Source of the DNA: Thermoflavifilum thermophilum
Lineage (GTDB): Bacteria > Bacteroidota > Bacteroidia > Chitinophagales > Chitinophagaceae
Reading direction: 5' to 3'
DNA: 64,000 nucleotides
Assembly: GCF_900116565.1 (NCBI RefSeq)
Contig: NZ_FPCJ01000001.1
Location: 992,001 to 1,056,000 of the forward strand
Shown: positions 9,785-16,748 of the stretch, in pieces
Numbering within the stretch: position 1 is the first letter of the stretch
How the letters are laid out: each line of letters opens with the position of its first letter
Position numbers and translations under genes: made by a program
Notes under the pieces: generated by a model
The model's input: only the letters and a program-made list of their open reading frames with translations
Databases searched by the model: none
What the model was told of the DNA's origin: nothing

Positions 9785-10501
9785 TTATGTGTCGGCCGGA
9801 ATATCTCCTTCCATGGGCCGTACGATTAATTCCTCTACTACGGTCTGGGGAGCTAAACAGCTCAACTGCCACACCAGAGTGGCAATATCTTCCGGAGGAA
9901 TAAAACGCGTGGCGGGTGCGGGATAACCAGCCCATGAGTCGGTGAGGGTAGGGCCGGGCATGATGGCTGTCACCTTGATCCGGTAAGGCTTTAACTCTTC
10001 CCGCAAGTTGCGGGAAAAGCCCAGCAATGCAAATTTGCTGATGCTATAAGATCCGCCATTGGCATAGGCCTGTAAACTGGCCACAGAGCACATGTTAAAG
10101 ATATGTCCCTGCCGTCGGGCTATCATCATGGGCAACAAAGCACGTGTAAGATAATAGGCACTGTAGAGATTGATAGCCATCAGACGTTCCAGCTGCCCTT
10201 CAGCTTCCTGATGTACGGCTCCGGGTTCAAAAATACCGGCATTATTTACCAGCACATCAATCACCGGAAAACGCTGCTGCACAAGCCGGACAAAAGCTAA
10301 TACCTGCTCCTTATCAGACAGATCCACACGTTCGGCAATCATTTCTCCTTCAGGATGCAATCTTCTGGTTTCCTGTAACACGGCCTGAAGAGCCATTTCA
10401 TCACGTCCGCAAATGGCTATATGCCAGTGTTGCCGGGCAAAATGCAAGGCAATGGCTTTCCCGATGCCTTTGCTGCCCCCACTGATGACTATGTATCCCA
10501 T
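9785..10501 (-). CDS. Short-chain dehydrogenase/reductase
   Basis: A classical SDR of 238 residues. The Rossmann motif GGSKGIGKA is at the N terminus, NNAG follows the fourth strand (VLVNNAGIFEPG), and the catalytic Ser plus YxxxK (YSISKFALLGFSRNL) come near residue 150. The reading frame extends nine bases further to a TTG at 10510, but I chose the ATG at 10501, which places the Gly motif at the usual distance. The protein is similar in size to NADP-dependent oxidoreductases of the YdfG/3-oxoacyl reductase type. The substrate is unknown. A perfect TAnnTTTG box (10508-10515) ends six bases before the ATG, so the transcript may have almost no leader. Confidence 0.88.
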   Translation of the reverse strand: MGYIVISGGSKGIGKAIALHFARQHWHIAICGRDEMALQAVLQETRRLHPEGEMIAERVDLSDKEQVLAFVRLVQQRFPVIDVLVNNAGIFEPGAVHQEAEGQLERLMAINLYSAYYLTRALLPMMIARRQGHIFNMCSVASLQAYANGGSYSISKFALLGFSRNLREELKPYRIKVTAIMPGPTLTDSWAGYPAPATRFIPPEDIATLVWQLSCLAPQTVVEELIVRPMEGDIPADT

Positions 10502-10507
10502 GAAAAT

Positions 10508-10515
10508 CAAAGGTA
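10508..10515 (-). promoter_or_regulatory. Candidate -7 box for the SDR gene
   Basis: The minus strand reads TACCTTTG, a perfect TAnnTTTG, ending six bases before the ATG at 10501. Used as a promoter it would give a leaderless or nearly leaderless mRNA. Confidence 0.3.
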
Positions 10516-10544
10516 TGAAAAGCTGATCAGGTAAGATATTTCAA

Positions 10545-10612
10545 AGGGGAATAAGATGAGAACCCTCGGCCTTAAGTCTGTGAAGCTGATGTTGCACTGG
10601 TGCCAACCGGAT
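10545..10612 (-). pseudogene. Decayed tRNA-Gly-like remnant
   Basis: On the minus strand the 32 bases at 10591-10560 match the functional tRNA-Gly next door from the anticodon arm through the T loop at 26 of 32 positions, counted by eye. They include CATCAGCTTC, GGCCG and GGGTTC. Weaker similarity (GGTTGGCACCAG versus the D-loop region) extends the likeness outward. The anticodon stem no longer pairs (TCAGC against ACTTA), and neither the acceptor nor the T stem can form. It lies 66 bases downstream of the intact tRNA in the same orientation. It may be a degenerate tandem duplicate or an old integration-site duplication. Outer limits are approximate. Confidence 0.5.
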
Positions 10613-10656
10613 TCTTTCTTACGAGGTCCTGCGTTCAAAAAACTTCTATCACCATG

Positions 10657-10729
10657 AGCGGAAGACGGGAGTCGAACCCGCGGCCCTCAGCTTGGGAAGC
10701 TGATGCTCTACCAACTGAGCTACTTCCGC
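10657..10729 (-). tRNA. tRNA-Gly (anticodon CCC)
   Basis: The 73 bases fold as a complete cloverleaf: acceptor stem GCGGAAG/CTTCCGC, D arm GCTCAGTTGGTAGAGC, anticodon stem TCAGC/GCTGA around loop TTCCCAA (anticodon CCC), variable loop GGGCC, T arm GCGGG-TTCGACT-CCCGT, and discriminator T as expected for glycine. The 3' CCA is not encoded. It lies 33 bases downstream of the TonB-dependent receptor gene in the same orientation. Confidence 0.97.
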
Positions 10730-10746
10730 TTTTTCCGGTCTCACCG

Positions 10747-10754
10747 CAAAGCTA
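10747..10754 (-). promoter_or_regulatory. Candidate -7 box for tRNA-Gly
   Basis: The minus strand reads TAGCTTTG (perfect TAnnTTTG) 17 bases before the tRNA 5' end, in the gap after the receptor gene. A start near 10741 would leave a short 5' leader for RNase P. No -33 box is evident. Confidence 0.35.
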
Positions 10755-10762
10755 TGAAAAAG

Positions 10763-12967
10763 CTAATCATCCCGCTCTGCTTTACCCAGCATATCCCATT
10801 TTACCGAAATATTGATCACACGGCCATCGAGCGGAGCATAAATTTCCTTGAATTGCGGATGCTGAGGGGACCCCGTGAAAAGTGGCCCCCATCGGGATTG
10901 GCGGGTATCCGTGATATTTTCTGCATTCAACAAAATCAAGAATCGGGAAAATTGCCGGGCCACCATCAGGTCGAATGTCCAGTAAGCCCGCGTAAGCATG
11001 CCATCATCCAGATGCTGATGTCCGGTATAAAACGCTTCAATGCCACATTTCACATCGCCCTGGTGCCACAACAGCGTGGAAACAAACCTGCCACGCGGCG
11101 TAAGGGGTAAATCAGGATGAAGCCTGTTGTACCTACGCACAGCATGGATAAAGGTATATCCGAAATAAGCCTCCCAGGGTGAAAGTTGCAGGTGCACATT
11201 CGATTCCAGTGCAGTGGTAAGGATGGGTGCCGGAGCATTGACAAATACGATGCTTCCGGTAGAGGAGCTTGCTTGTTGGGCAGTATCCACGAGCGCGTTT
11301 TTCAGGTGTGTAACATAGATTCCCTGATCCAGGCTCAGGCTTAGTCCGTTAGAAAATGTTTGTTGATAATAGGCATTGCCCGATAGACTCAAAGCCCGCG
11401 CCGGCAGCAGCGACCCTGATGCTGCAACCACATGCAGATATCCATTCTCTTCTGCCTGTGCATTGAAAAAGTCCGGAATTTTGTAGCCCCAGCCCCATCC
11501 ACTGCGAAGCTGAAGGCCTGCCAGAGGCTTCCATAACAACATAAGCCGGGGCAAAAGAAAACGCCCATATACATTATGCCAATCGAGTCGCAAACCAGCC
11601 TCCACGGTGAATTCTTGCCCAACTTCCCAGTCGTCTTGCAGAAACAAACCCAAGGTATGGTAATCGTATGGCGGTGGTGCGCTACTATCAACGGCTGCAG
11701 GCAGATAATGATCGGTCAGCAAATTTAGCCCGGCTACCATGTGATTTCTTTTCCACGCAGGAGCATAGCTGATTTCTGAATAAGAATCGTATTGACGGCC
11801 CATAAAGGCATTCAGCTGTCTGCGATACGCGACTCCACTGGTTTTGATCGTAAAAATGGCGTTATGAATCTTTCGCTGATAGCGTAATTCCGCATCCTCC
11901 CGGGAGGTCAGGCTTTCCTGCACATACGGATGCAGGCTGTCGGCGCCGGATTTCAATGCCTGCATGTCGCCTCCCTTTCGTAGTTCGTGAAAAAGATGCA
12001 GGGTCAGCCAAAGCTGGCTGCTGTCGCGGAAATACAAATAGCCCGAGGGCTGCAACGTAAACTGCCTGAGGAAGGGAAGATCCGAAAATCCATCGTGGTT
12101 GACATCAAAAGGTTGCTGGAGGCTGTAATCAGCCATCCAAGCCGTACCTATCCGTTGGTTGCGGGATGCAAAATAACTACCCAGATCCGTTCCTCCTTTA
12201 TGGGTTTGATTGACAACCATCGTCCAGGTCGGCGTAAACGGTGGCTGCTTCGATACCAGATTGATTACGCCCGCAATGGCATCTCCGCCGTACAGGGCTG
12301 AGCTGGCACCTTTGATGACTTCTACCCTTTGCAAATCGAGCGGAGGAATCTGCAACATGCTTAAAGAGCCAGACAGTCCACCGTACAATGGAAAACCATC
12401 TTTTAACAATTGGGTATATTCCCCATCCAGTCCGAGCAGCCGTATGCTGGCATAACCTGAAACGGCAGATGTTTGCTGCACCTGTGTGCCCGACAGTTCC
12501 GTCAGCAGTTCCCGGATATTGCCGGGCGACATAGCTGTGCCTTCTTCGATATCATCCTCATCAACCACCTGCACATGCGTGGGAATATCGGCTATGGGTT
12601 GCGGAATGCGGGTTGCAGTAATCACTACCTGCTGCAATGCCTGACTCAGAGGATGCAACATAACCCGCAAAGTATCCTGCGGGTAACTGCTCATGGCTAC
12701 ACGCCGGGATTGATAACCCATGCCCGACACCTGCAGCACTACAGGAAAACGCTTGACCCCCTCCCAACGCACCACCCCACAAGAATCGGATATCTGAACA
12801 TGTCCACTGCCATCATCCACCACAGCAGCGCCAATCACCGGACTATGGGTTTGTTCATCTTCAATCTTTAATATGATTTCGCTCCTTTGCTGCGCCTGTA
12901 GCAGCAAACAGCTTATGCAAAACAGAGCAATATAGGCTGCAAAAACAATTTTTTGAATAGCATTCAT
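10763..12967 (-). CDS. TonB-dependent receptor (possibly metal or metallophore)
   Basis: This 734-residue outer-membrane receptor has a signal peptide (ending near LLQAQQ), a carboxypeptidase-like regulatory domain (about 30-110), a TonB-box/plug region (VVITATRIPQPIADIP; VEVIKGASSALYGGDAIAGVINL, about 115-240) and a 22-strand-type barrel. It is shorter than SusC proteins and has no SusD partner, so it belongs to the classical CirA/FecA-like group. Upstream on the same strand lie a frameshifted membrane-protein gene and a CDF cation pump, which suggests a metal-related ligand; this is inference from context. The upstream gap contains a palindrome and direct repeats suited to repressor binding. 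Confidence 0.9.
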   Translation of the reverse strand: MNAIQKIVFAAYIALFCISCLLLQAQQRSEIILKIEDEQTHSPVIGAAVVDDGSGHVQISDSCGVVRWEGVKRFPVVLQVSGMGYQSRRVAMSSYPQDTLRVMLHPLSQALQQVVITATRIPQPIADIPTHVQVVDEDDIEEGTAMSPGNIRELLTELSGTQVQQTSAVSGYASIRLLGLDGEYTQLLKDGFPLYGGLSGSLSMLQIPPLDLQRVEVIKGASSALYGGDAIAGVINLVSKQPPFTPTWTMVVNQTHKGGTDLGSYFASRNQRIGTAWMADYSLQQPFDVNHDGFSDLPFLRQFTLQPSGYLYFRDSSQLWLTLHLFHELRKGGDMQALKSGADSLHPYVQESLTSREDAELRYQRKIHNAIFTIKTSGVAYRRQLNAFMGRQYDSYSEISYAPAWKRNHMVAGLNLLTDHYLPAAVDSSAPPPYDYHTLGLFLQDDWEVGQEFTVEAGLRLDWHNVYGRFLLPRLMLLWKPLAGLQLRSGWGWGYKIPDFFNAQAEENGYLHVVAASGSLLPARALSLSGNAYYQQTFSNGLSLSLDQGIYVTHLKNALVDTAQQASSSTGSIVFVNAPAPILTTALESNVHLQLSPWEAYFGYTFIHAVRRYNRLHPDLPLTPRGRFVSTLLWHQGDVKCGIEAFYTGHQHLDDGMLTRAYWTFDLMVARQFSRFLILLNAENITDTRQSRWGPLFTGSPQHPQFKEIYAPLDGRVINISVKWDMLGKAERDD

Positions 12968-12974
12968 CCTGAAA

Positions 12975-13017
12975 AGTTTTGAAAACTGAGATCATACAAA
13001 GAAGATTGATCATACAA
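12975..13017. promoter_or_regulatory. Palindrome and direct repeats before the TonB receptor gene
   Basis: The perfect dyad AGTTTT-G-AAAACT lies at 12975-12987, eight bases upstream of the receptor ATG. Two exact copies of GATCATACAA follow at 12990-12999 and 13008-13017, 18 bases start to start. Repeats on nearly the same face of the helix next to a start codon suggest a regulator site. The regulator is unknown, and the sequence is not a recognisable Fur or Zur box. Confidence 0.35.
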
Positions 13018-13025
13018 CCGCACCC

Positions 13026-13070
13026 TGATCTGCAAAGTTGAACTGCTTATACGCCTGAACTTGCAGATCA
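13026..13070 (-). repeat. Long inverted repeat (hairpin) after the frameshifted gene
   Basis: TGATCTGCAAAGTT (13026-13039) pairs with AACTTGCAGATCA (13058-13070), a 13-base-pair stem with one bulged A around an 18-base loop. It begins five bases after the stop of the frameshifted gene on the minus strand. No T-run follows, so it is not a textbook terminator. An mRNA-stabilising or attenuating hairpin between the two genes is more likely. Confidence 0.5.
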
Positions 13071-13075
13071 TGATT

Positions 13076-13683
13076 TTACCAAACTACCATGTAGTAATAC
13101 TTTCCAAAGAATGCTACCTGCGGAATACCCTGTTCATCAAAAATACCGGTCGCTGAACAGGGTACGTACAAAAGAGAGTATACCAGCGAAACAAACAAGC
13201 TGAAAAAATGCAAATCAGCCTCAGATAAATCGTAGTCAAATAATGGGTGAAACAATGATGAAGGCTGCTGTGAAAATACCTGCCAGAACCGTTCCTGGAA
13301 GTTTTGCCTACTTGTTTGCGGGATGCAGGGATTATCCGGATGATCTTTTCTTCCGGCAAACAATAGCTCAGCAAGAACAAACCCAATCCAACCAACAGGT
13401 ATTTAACCACTCGCCATATTTTGCTGCACCATGCAGGTATCTGGAAATCAGATTCCGACAGCTGGTACAAAGCAAAATCAAAAGGTAGTTCTACCGTTAC
13501 TAACATCAAGCCGGTGAACAAATCAAATACTCCGTTGCCCCATCTGAGCTTCGGTTTCTGAAACCCATCCCGAACATACAAGCGTTTTTGCATCACAAGT
13601 GCAATCACAATCAGTTGCACCCGCAATAGATACATTTCATCCACCAGCGCCGGAATATCAATGTATGGAATACGACGTTTCAT
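13076..13683 (-). pseudogene. Frameshifted gene for a small membrane protein
   Basis: Translation starts at the ATG at 13683, overlapping the stop of the CDF pump gene as ATGA, a sign of translational coupling. The first frame reads well through two membrane segments (about residues 50-70 and 90-108) to LPEEKIIRI. After roughly 13400-13300 the convincing reading lies in the -1 frame (NFQERFWQVFSQ to FFGKYYYMVVW, stop 13076), which carries a third hydrophobic segment (LHFFSLFVSLVYSLLYV). One extra base, for example in the A4 run at 13302-13305, would give one protein of about 202 residues. The second frame has a stop at 13405-13403, so the shift lies downstream of that. It could be a true mutation, an assembly error or programmed frameshifting. 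I do not recognise the family. Confidence 0.6.
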
Positions 13684-14642
13684 GGGGATGCGGGTGATGA
13701 GGAAGTTTGTTGGGCAGCTACACAACAATCGCCATGCTTGCAGGCATCAGCAGGGGTTTCCATTTCAAAAGTGCTGTGCTGAATATGCATATCGCGTATC
13801 ACAGCCTCCAGTTCATGCCTGATGCGGCTCGATTCAGCAACGGATAATTGCTGATCTACTACCACATGGGCAGTCAATGCATTTTCCAGTGTACTCATGG
13901 CCCAGACATGCACATGATGCACATTTTTTACTCCTTTTACCTGTTCCATCCGACGGGTCAGAGCTTGTACATCCACATCCCTGGGCACTCCATCTAACGA
14001 AAGACGCAGGCTTTCCTTCAATAAATTCCAGGTGCTGATTAAAATAACTGCTAACACGGCAAAACTAATAACCGGATCCAGCCAGTACCAACCAAAGGCA
14101 GCCATAAGCAATCCGGATATTACCACAGCCACTGACACCAGGGCATCGGCAAGCATGTGCAGAAAGGCTCCTTTCATGTTTAAATCCCGATGCTGATACC
14201 GGAAAAACAAAAAAGCAGTAAAACCATTGATGAGTATACCACAACCTGCCACAATGGACACATCTATGCCGGCAATAGCAAGAGGATGCAGCATTCTCTT
14301 CACTGCTTCCATACCGATGGCACCCACTGTAATCAGCAAAATCACAGCATTCAGTAAAGCAGCCAGAATGGTGGTTTTGCGATAACCATAGGTAAACTGC
14401 TGATTGGGACTGATTTGCAGCAACCGGAAAGCCAACAAGGAAATCACCAGGCTCAGCACATCCATCAGATTATGCCCGGCATCAGCTACTAGCGAGAGCG
14501 AATGCAGCCACAAGCCCACAAAGGCTTCCACCAGCACATAAGCCGTGTTCAGCATAACTCCTAACCACAACACCCGCCGGAATGAATCATGGAGCCCGGC
14601 TGGTTTATGCGGGTGTGAAATGTGGGAATGATGCACATGCAT
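13680..14642 (-). CDS. CDF-family zinc/cobalt/cadmium efflux pump (CzcD/ZitB-like)
   Basis: The 320-residue product has a His-rich N terminus (MHVHHSHISHPH), six membrane helices, and the two HxxxD metal-site motifs of the cation diffusion facilitator family: VADAGHNLMD (Asp54, His57, Asp61) in helix 2 and HMLAD in helix 5. A cytoplasmic C-terminal domain follows (about 210-310), with a Cys/His tail (CKHGDCC). Family members export Zn, Cd or Co from the cytoplasm in exchange for protons. It heads a three-gene run, overlapping the next gene by ATGA, with a TonB receptor third. A perfect -7 box stands about 43 bases upstream. Metal choice cannot be fixed from sequence alone; zinc is most likely. 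Confidence 0.93.
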   Translation of the reverse strand: MHVHHSHISHPHKPAGLHDSFRRVLWLGVMLNTAYVLVEAFVGLWLHSLSLVADAGHNLMDVLSLVISLLAFRLLQISPNQQFTYGYRKTTILAALLNAVILLITVGAIGMEAVKRMLHPLAIAGIDVSIVAGCGILINGFTAFLFFRYQHRDLNMKGAFLHMLADALVSVAVVISGLLMAAFGWYWLDPVISFAVLAVILISTWNLLKESLRLSLDGVPRDVDVQALTRRMEQVKGVKNVHHVHVWAMSTLENALTAHVVVDQQLSVAESSRIRHELEAVIRDMHIQHSTFEMETPADACKHGDCCVAAQQTSSSPASP

Positions 14643-14685
14643 AGCCTTTCAATTGATGAACCATCGTATTCGGAATGCATCCAGA

Positions 14686-14693
14686 CAAAGGTA
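14686..14693 (-). promoter_or_regulatory. Candidate -7 box for the CDF pump operon
   Basis: The minus strand reads TACCTTTG, a perfect TAnnTTTG, 43 bases before the CDF ATG, giving a leader of roughly 37 bases. No clear -33 box is seen. Confidence 0.4.
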
Positions 14694-14744
14694 GGTGAAA
14701 TATCAGGTATCTGTGTCTATAATCAGGAATCGGGTCAGCTGTGA

Positions 14745-16274
14745 TTAACGGGATTGTTGCCAGGTAAAAAGCAAGGGATACAGAGTTACAAAACGGGGGA
14801 AAAGCTGTGCATACCAGGAACTCGTATCCGGATCCGGAAGATAATGCTGTTCCTCATCTGGTTGCGATGGGTGCCGGTGCAATGAAAATCCATAACCCAT
14901 ATTGGACGGAAGGATATCTGCCGAGGAAGTCAACGCCATCAATGTCAACACACCTGTACAGGATGCATCGGTTTCACTGCGCACACACAGCTCGCGACCC
15001 GTGATATCGGCCAGCAGTTGAATCCATTCGGGCACATGAACAATGCCTCCGCTGAGCCATATCTGCCGGAAAGAACCTGTAAGCTCCTCGAGCAGATCCA
15101 CCAGCTGCTTCACGGAAAATCCTATGCCCTCCAGCAACGCCCGTTGAAAGTGCATGGCCCGGTGCGTAGCACGAATGCCCACAAAAGCTCCCTGAGCCAG
15201 CGGATCCCATACCGGCGATCGTTCTCCCAGAAAATAAGGTAAACACATCAATCCTTCACAACCAGGTGGAGCCATCATGGCTTGATGAACAAAATGCTTC
15301 ACGCTACCCGCACAATCCGCTTCACCAAATACTTCTGTAAATTGAGTTACCGCACCCCCACCATTGTTCAAAGCGCCTCCAATGATATAATGCCCAGGCA
15401 ATAACATGTAACAGAATAATCTCCGTCCGGGGTCCATCAGCGGTTGAGGCAACCACCTGCGTACTGCCCCACTGGTACCAATGGTGATGCTCACATCTTC
15501 CGTACCCGCCAGCCCGGATCCAATAGCCGCCAGACAGCCGTCTGTCGAACCTACCATCACTGGAATCCCGCCCACAAGTCCCGACTGCTGCACCAGCCTG
15601 CACCGCGCGTCTGTCTGCAGCCAGGTGAGCGGAGAAACAATTTCCGGCAATTGCCCTCTTTCCAATCCGATATGGCCGAGCACTTCCATATTCCATTGCC
15701 GCGTATGCATGTCAAACATTCCCGTCGCACCGGCCATGGCATAATCTGTTAATACCTCACCCGTCAGATGATACAAGACATATTCTTTTACCGACACCCA
15801 CCAGCGCACCTGCGATAACCAGGGCTCCATCCTTTGATTCCAATATATCCATTTACAAACCGGAAGCATAGGATGAACCGGGACGCCGGAGTGCGTATAA
15901 ATCGTTTCCCCCATGGCTGCTTTCAATTGTTGAGCCGCATCCATGCTTCTCCGGTCTGACCAGATGAGCAAAGCCGACAATGCCCGGCCATCGGCATGCA
16001 TGCCCATCAAACCGTGCATGGCCGCACTGAAACCCAGCGCAGCTGGCTGACCCAAGCGCTGCACCGCTTCCCGAATCAACTGAGAAGTGGCCTCCAGAAT
16101 TTCATCCGGATATTGTTCAACTCCATACTCCCCCACTGGGTGTACCGGATAAGGCTGTTGCAAAAACAGTAACACCCTGCCATCGGTCGTCGCACAGCAC
16201 AGCTTGGCCGAGGAAGTACCTAAATCTATGGCCATCCGATACCGTTTCTCGTCCGCATGGTTGTTTGATTTCAT
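14745..16274 (-). CDS. FGGY-family carbohydrate kinase, probably gluconokinase
   Basis: The protein has 509 residues, normal for FGGY kinases. The phosphate-1 motif AIDLGTSSAKL is at about residues 15-25, the substrate region holds AAMHGLMGM and GVPVHPMLPVCKW, and the second ATPase domain has TIGTSGAVR and GGALNNGGG. The HPMLPVCKW segment resembles FGGY gluconate kinases (HPMSPL..) more than xylulokinase or glycerol kinase. It would convert gluconate plus ATP to 6-phosphogluconate in the cytoplasm. A GntP permease gene at 39821-41140 fits that role but is not adjacent. Xylulokinase is the main alternative. Confidence 0.8.
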   Translation of the reverse strand: MKSNNHADEKRYRMAIDLGTSSAKLCCATTDGRVLLFLQQPYPVHPVGEYGVEQYPDEILEATSQLIREAVQRLGQPAALGFSAAMHGLMGMHADGRALSALLIWSDRRSMDAAQQLKAAMGETIYTHSGVPVHPMLPVCKWIYWNQRMEPWLSQVRWWVSVKEYVLYHLTGEVLTDYAMAGATGMFDMHTRQWNMEVLGHIGLERGQLPEIVSPLTWLQTDARCRLVQQSGLVGGIPVMVGSTDGCLAAIGSGLAGTEDVSITIGTSGAVRRWLPQPLMDPGRRLFCYMLLPGHYIIGGALNNGGGAVTQFTEVFGEADCAGSVKHFVHQAMMAPPGCEGLMCLPYFLGERSPVWDPLAQGAFVGIRATHRAMHFQRALLEGIGFSVKQLVDLLEELTGSFRQIWLSGGIVHVPEWIQLLADITGRELCVRSETDASCTGVLTLMALTSSADILPSNMGYGFSLHRHPSQPDEEQHYLPDPDTSSWYAQLFPRFVTLYPLLFTWQQSR

Positions 16275-16748
16275 GGCATTGAATTAATACGACCAAATTA
16301 GTTTTTGCAGAAAAATTGACCTAAACTGAATGACGGAAATCCTCTTTTTTGCTGATCTTTTTGAAATGACCCTTTTCATACAGCCACCACATGCCTTCGA
16401 AGGATTAACGGAAACTGAAACACAGGCCAGGCTGAAGCCTTGGGATCGAAATACGTTCCAAACCCGCTAAATTCCCATAACCTTACGCATCCAAATCTGG
16501 AGTCCCATTTTTCTTCATGATTATCAAAAAGTATATACGGCCGAGCCCTGTTTGTGTGTGATGTCGAAACCCAAAACGGCTAACCGATTGAACATATCCG
16601 TTTGCCCGCTGCCCACCTTGTGTGTTATCGCAATCCTCTGTACAGGATGGACAGAGAAGGTCGAAGGTGCTCAATCGTTTTATCTGCAAAAAATTCATAT
16701 TCCGAAAAGCTGAAACTACAGATCTTTAACATAGAAATCGGATATATC
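16275..16748. other. 474-base gene-poor gap with a structured segment
   Basis: No convincing gene lies between the FGGY kinase and the phosphorylase. A 46-codon ORF at 16330-16470 (+) has no recognisable features. The part nearest the phosphorylase can form nested stems: CACCTT (16614-16619) with AAGGTG (16664-16669), and CTCTGT (16636-16641) with ACAGAG (16651-16656). These could be part of its mRNA leader. AACCGATT at 16582-16589 fits the loose LacI-family core AANCGNTT, but its flanks are not symmetrical. Confidence 0.4.

Noticed and set aside
12968-13075. Cobalamin or other riboswitch ahead of the TonB receptor
   Set aside because: The gap is too short and lacks any B12-box-like or other riboswitch consensus; only the local palindrome, repeats and hairpin are present.
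16330-16470. 46-codon ORF on the plus strand in the gap before the phosphorylase gene
   Set aside because: It has no signal, domain or upstream site, and the composition does not differ from non-coding frames.
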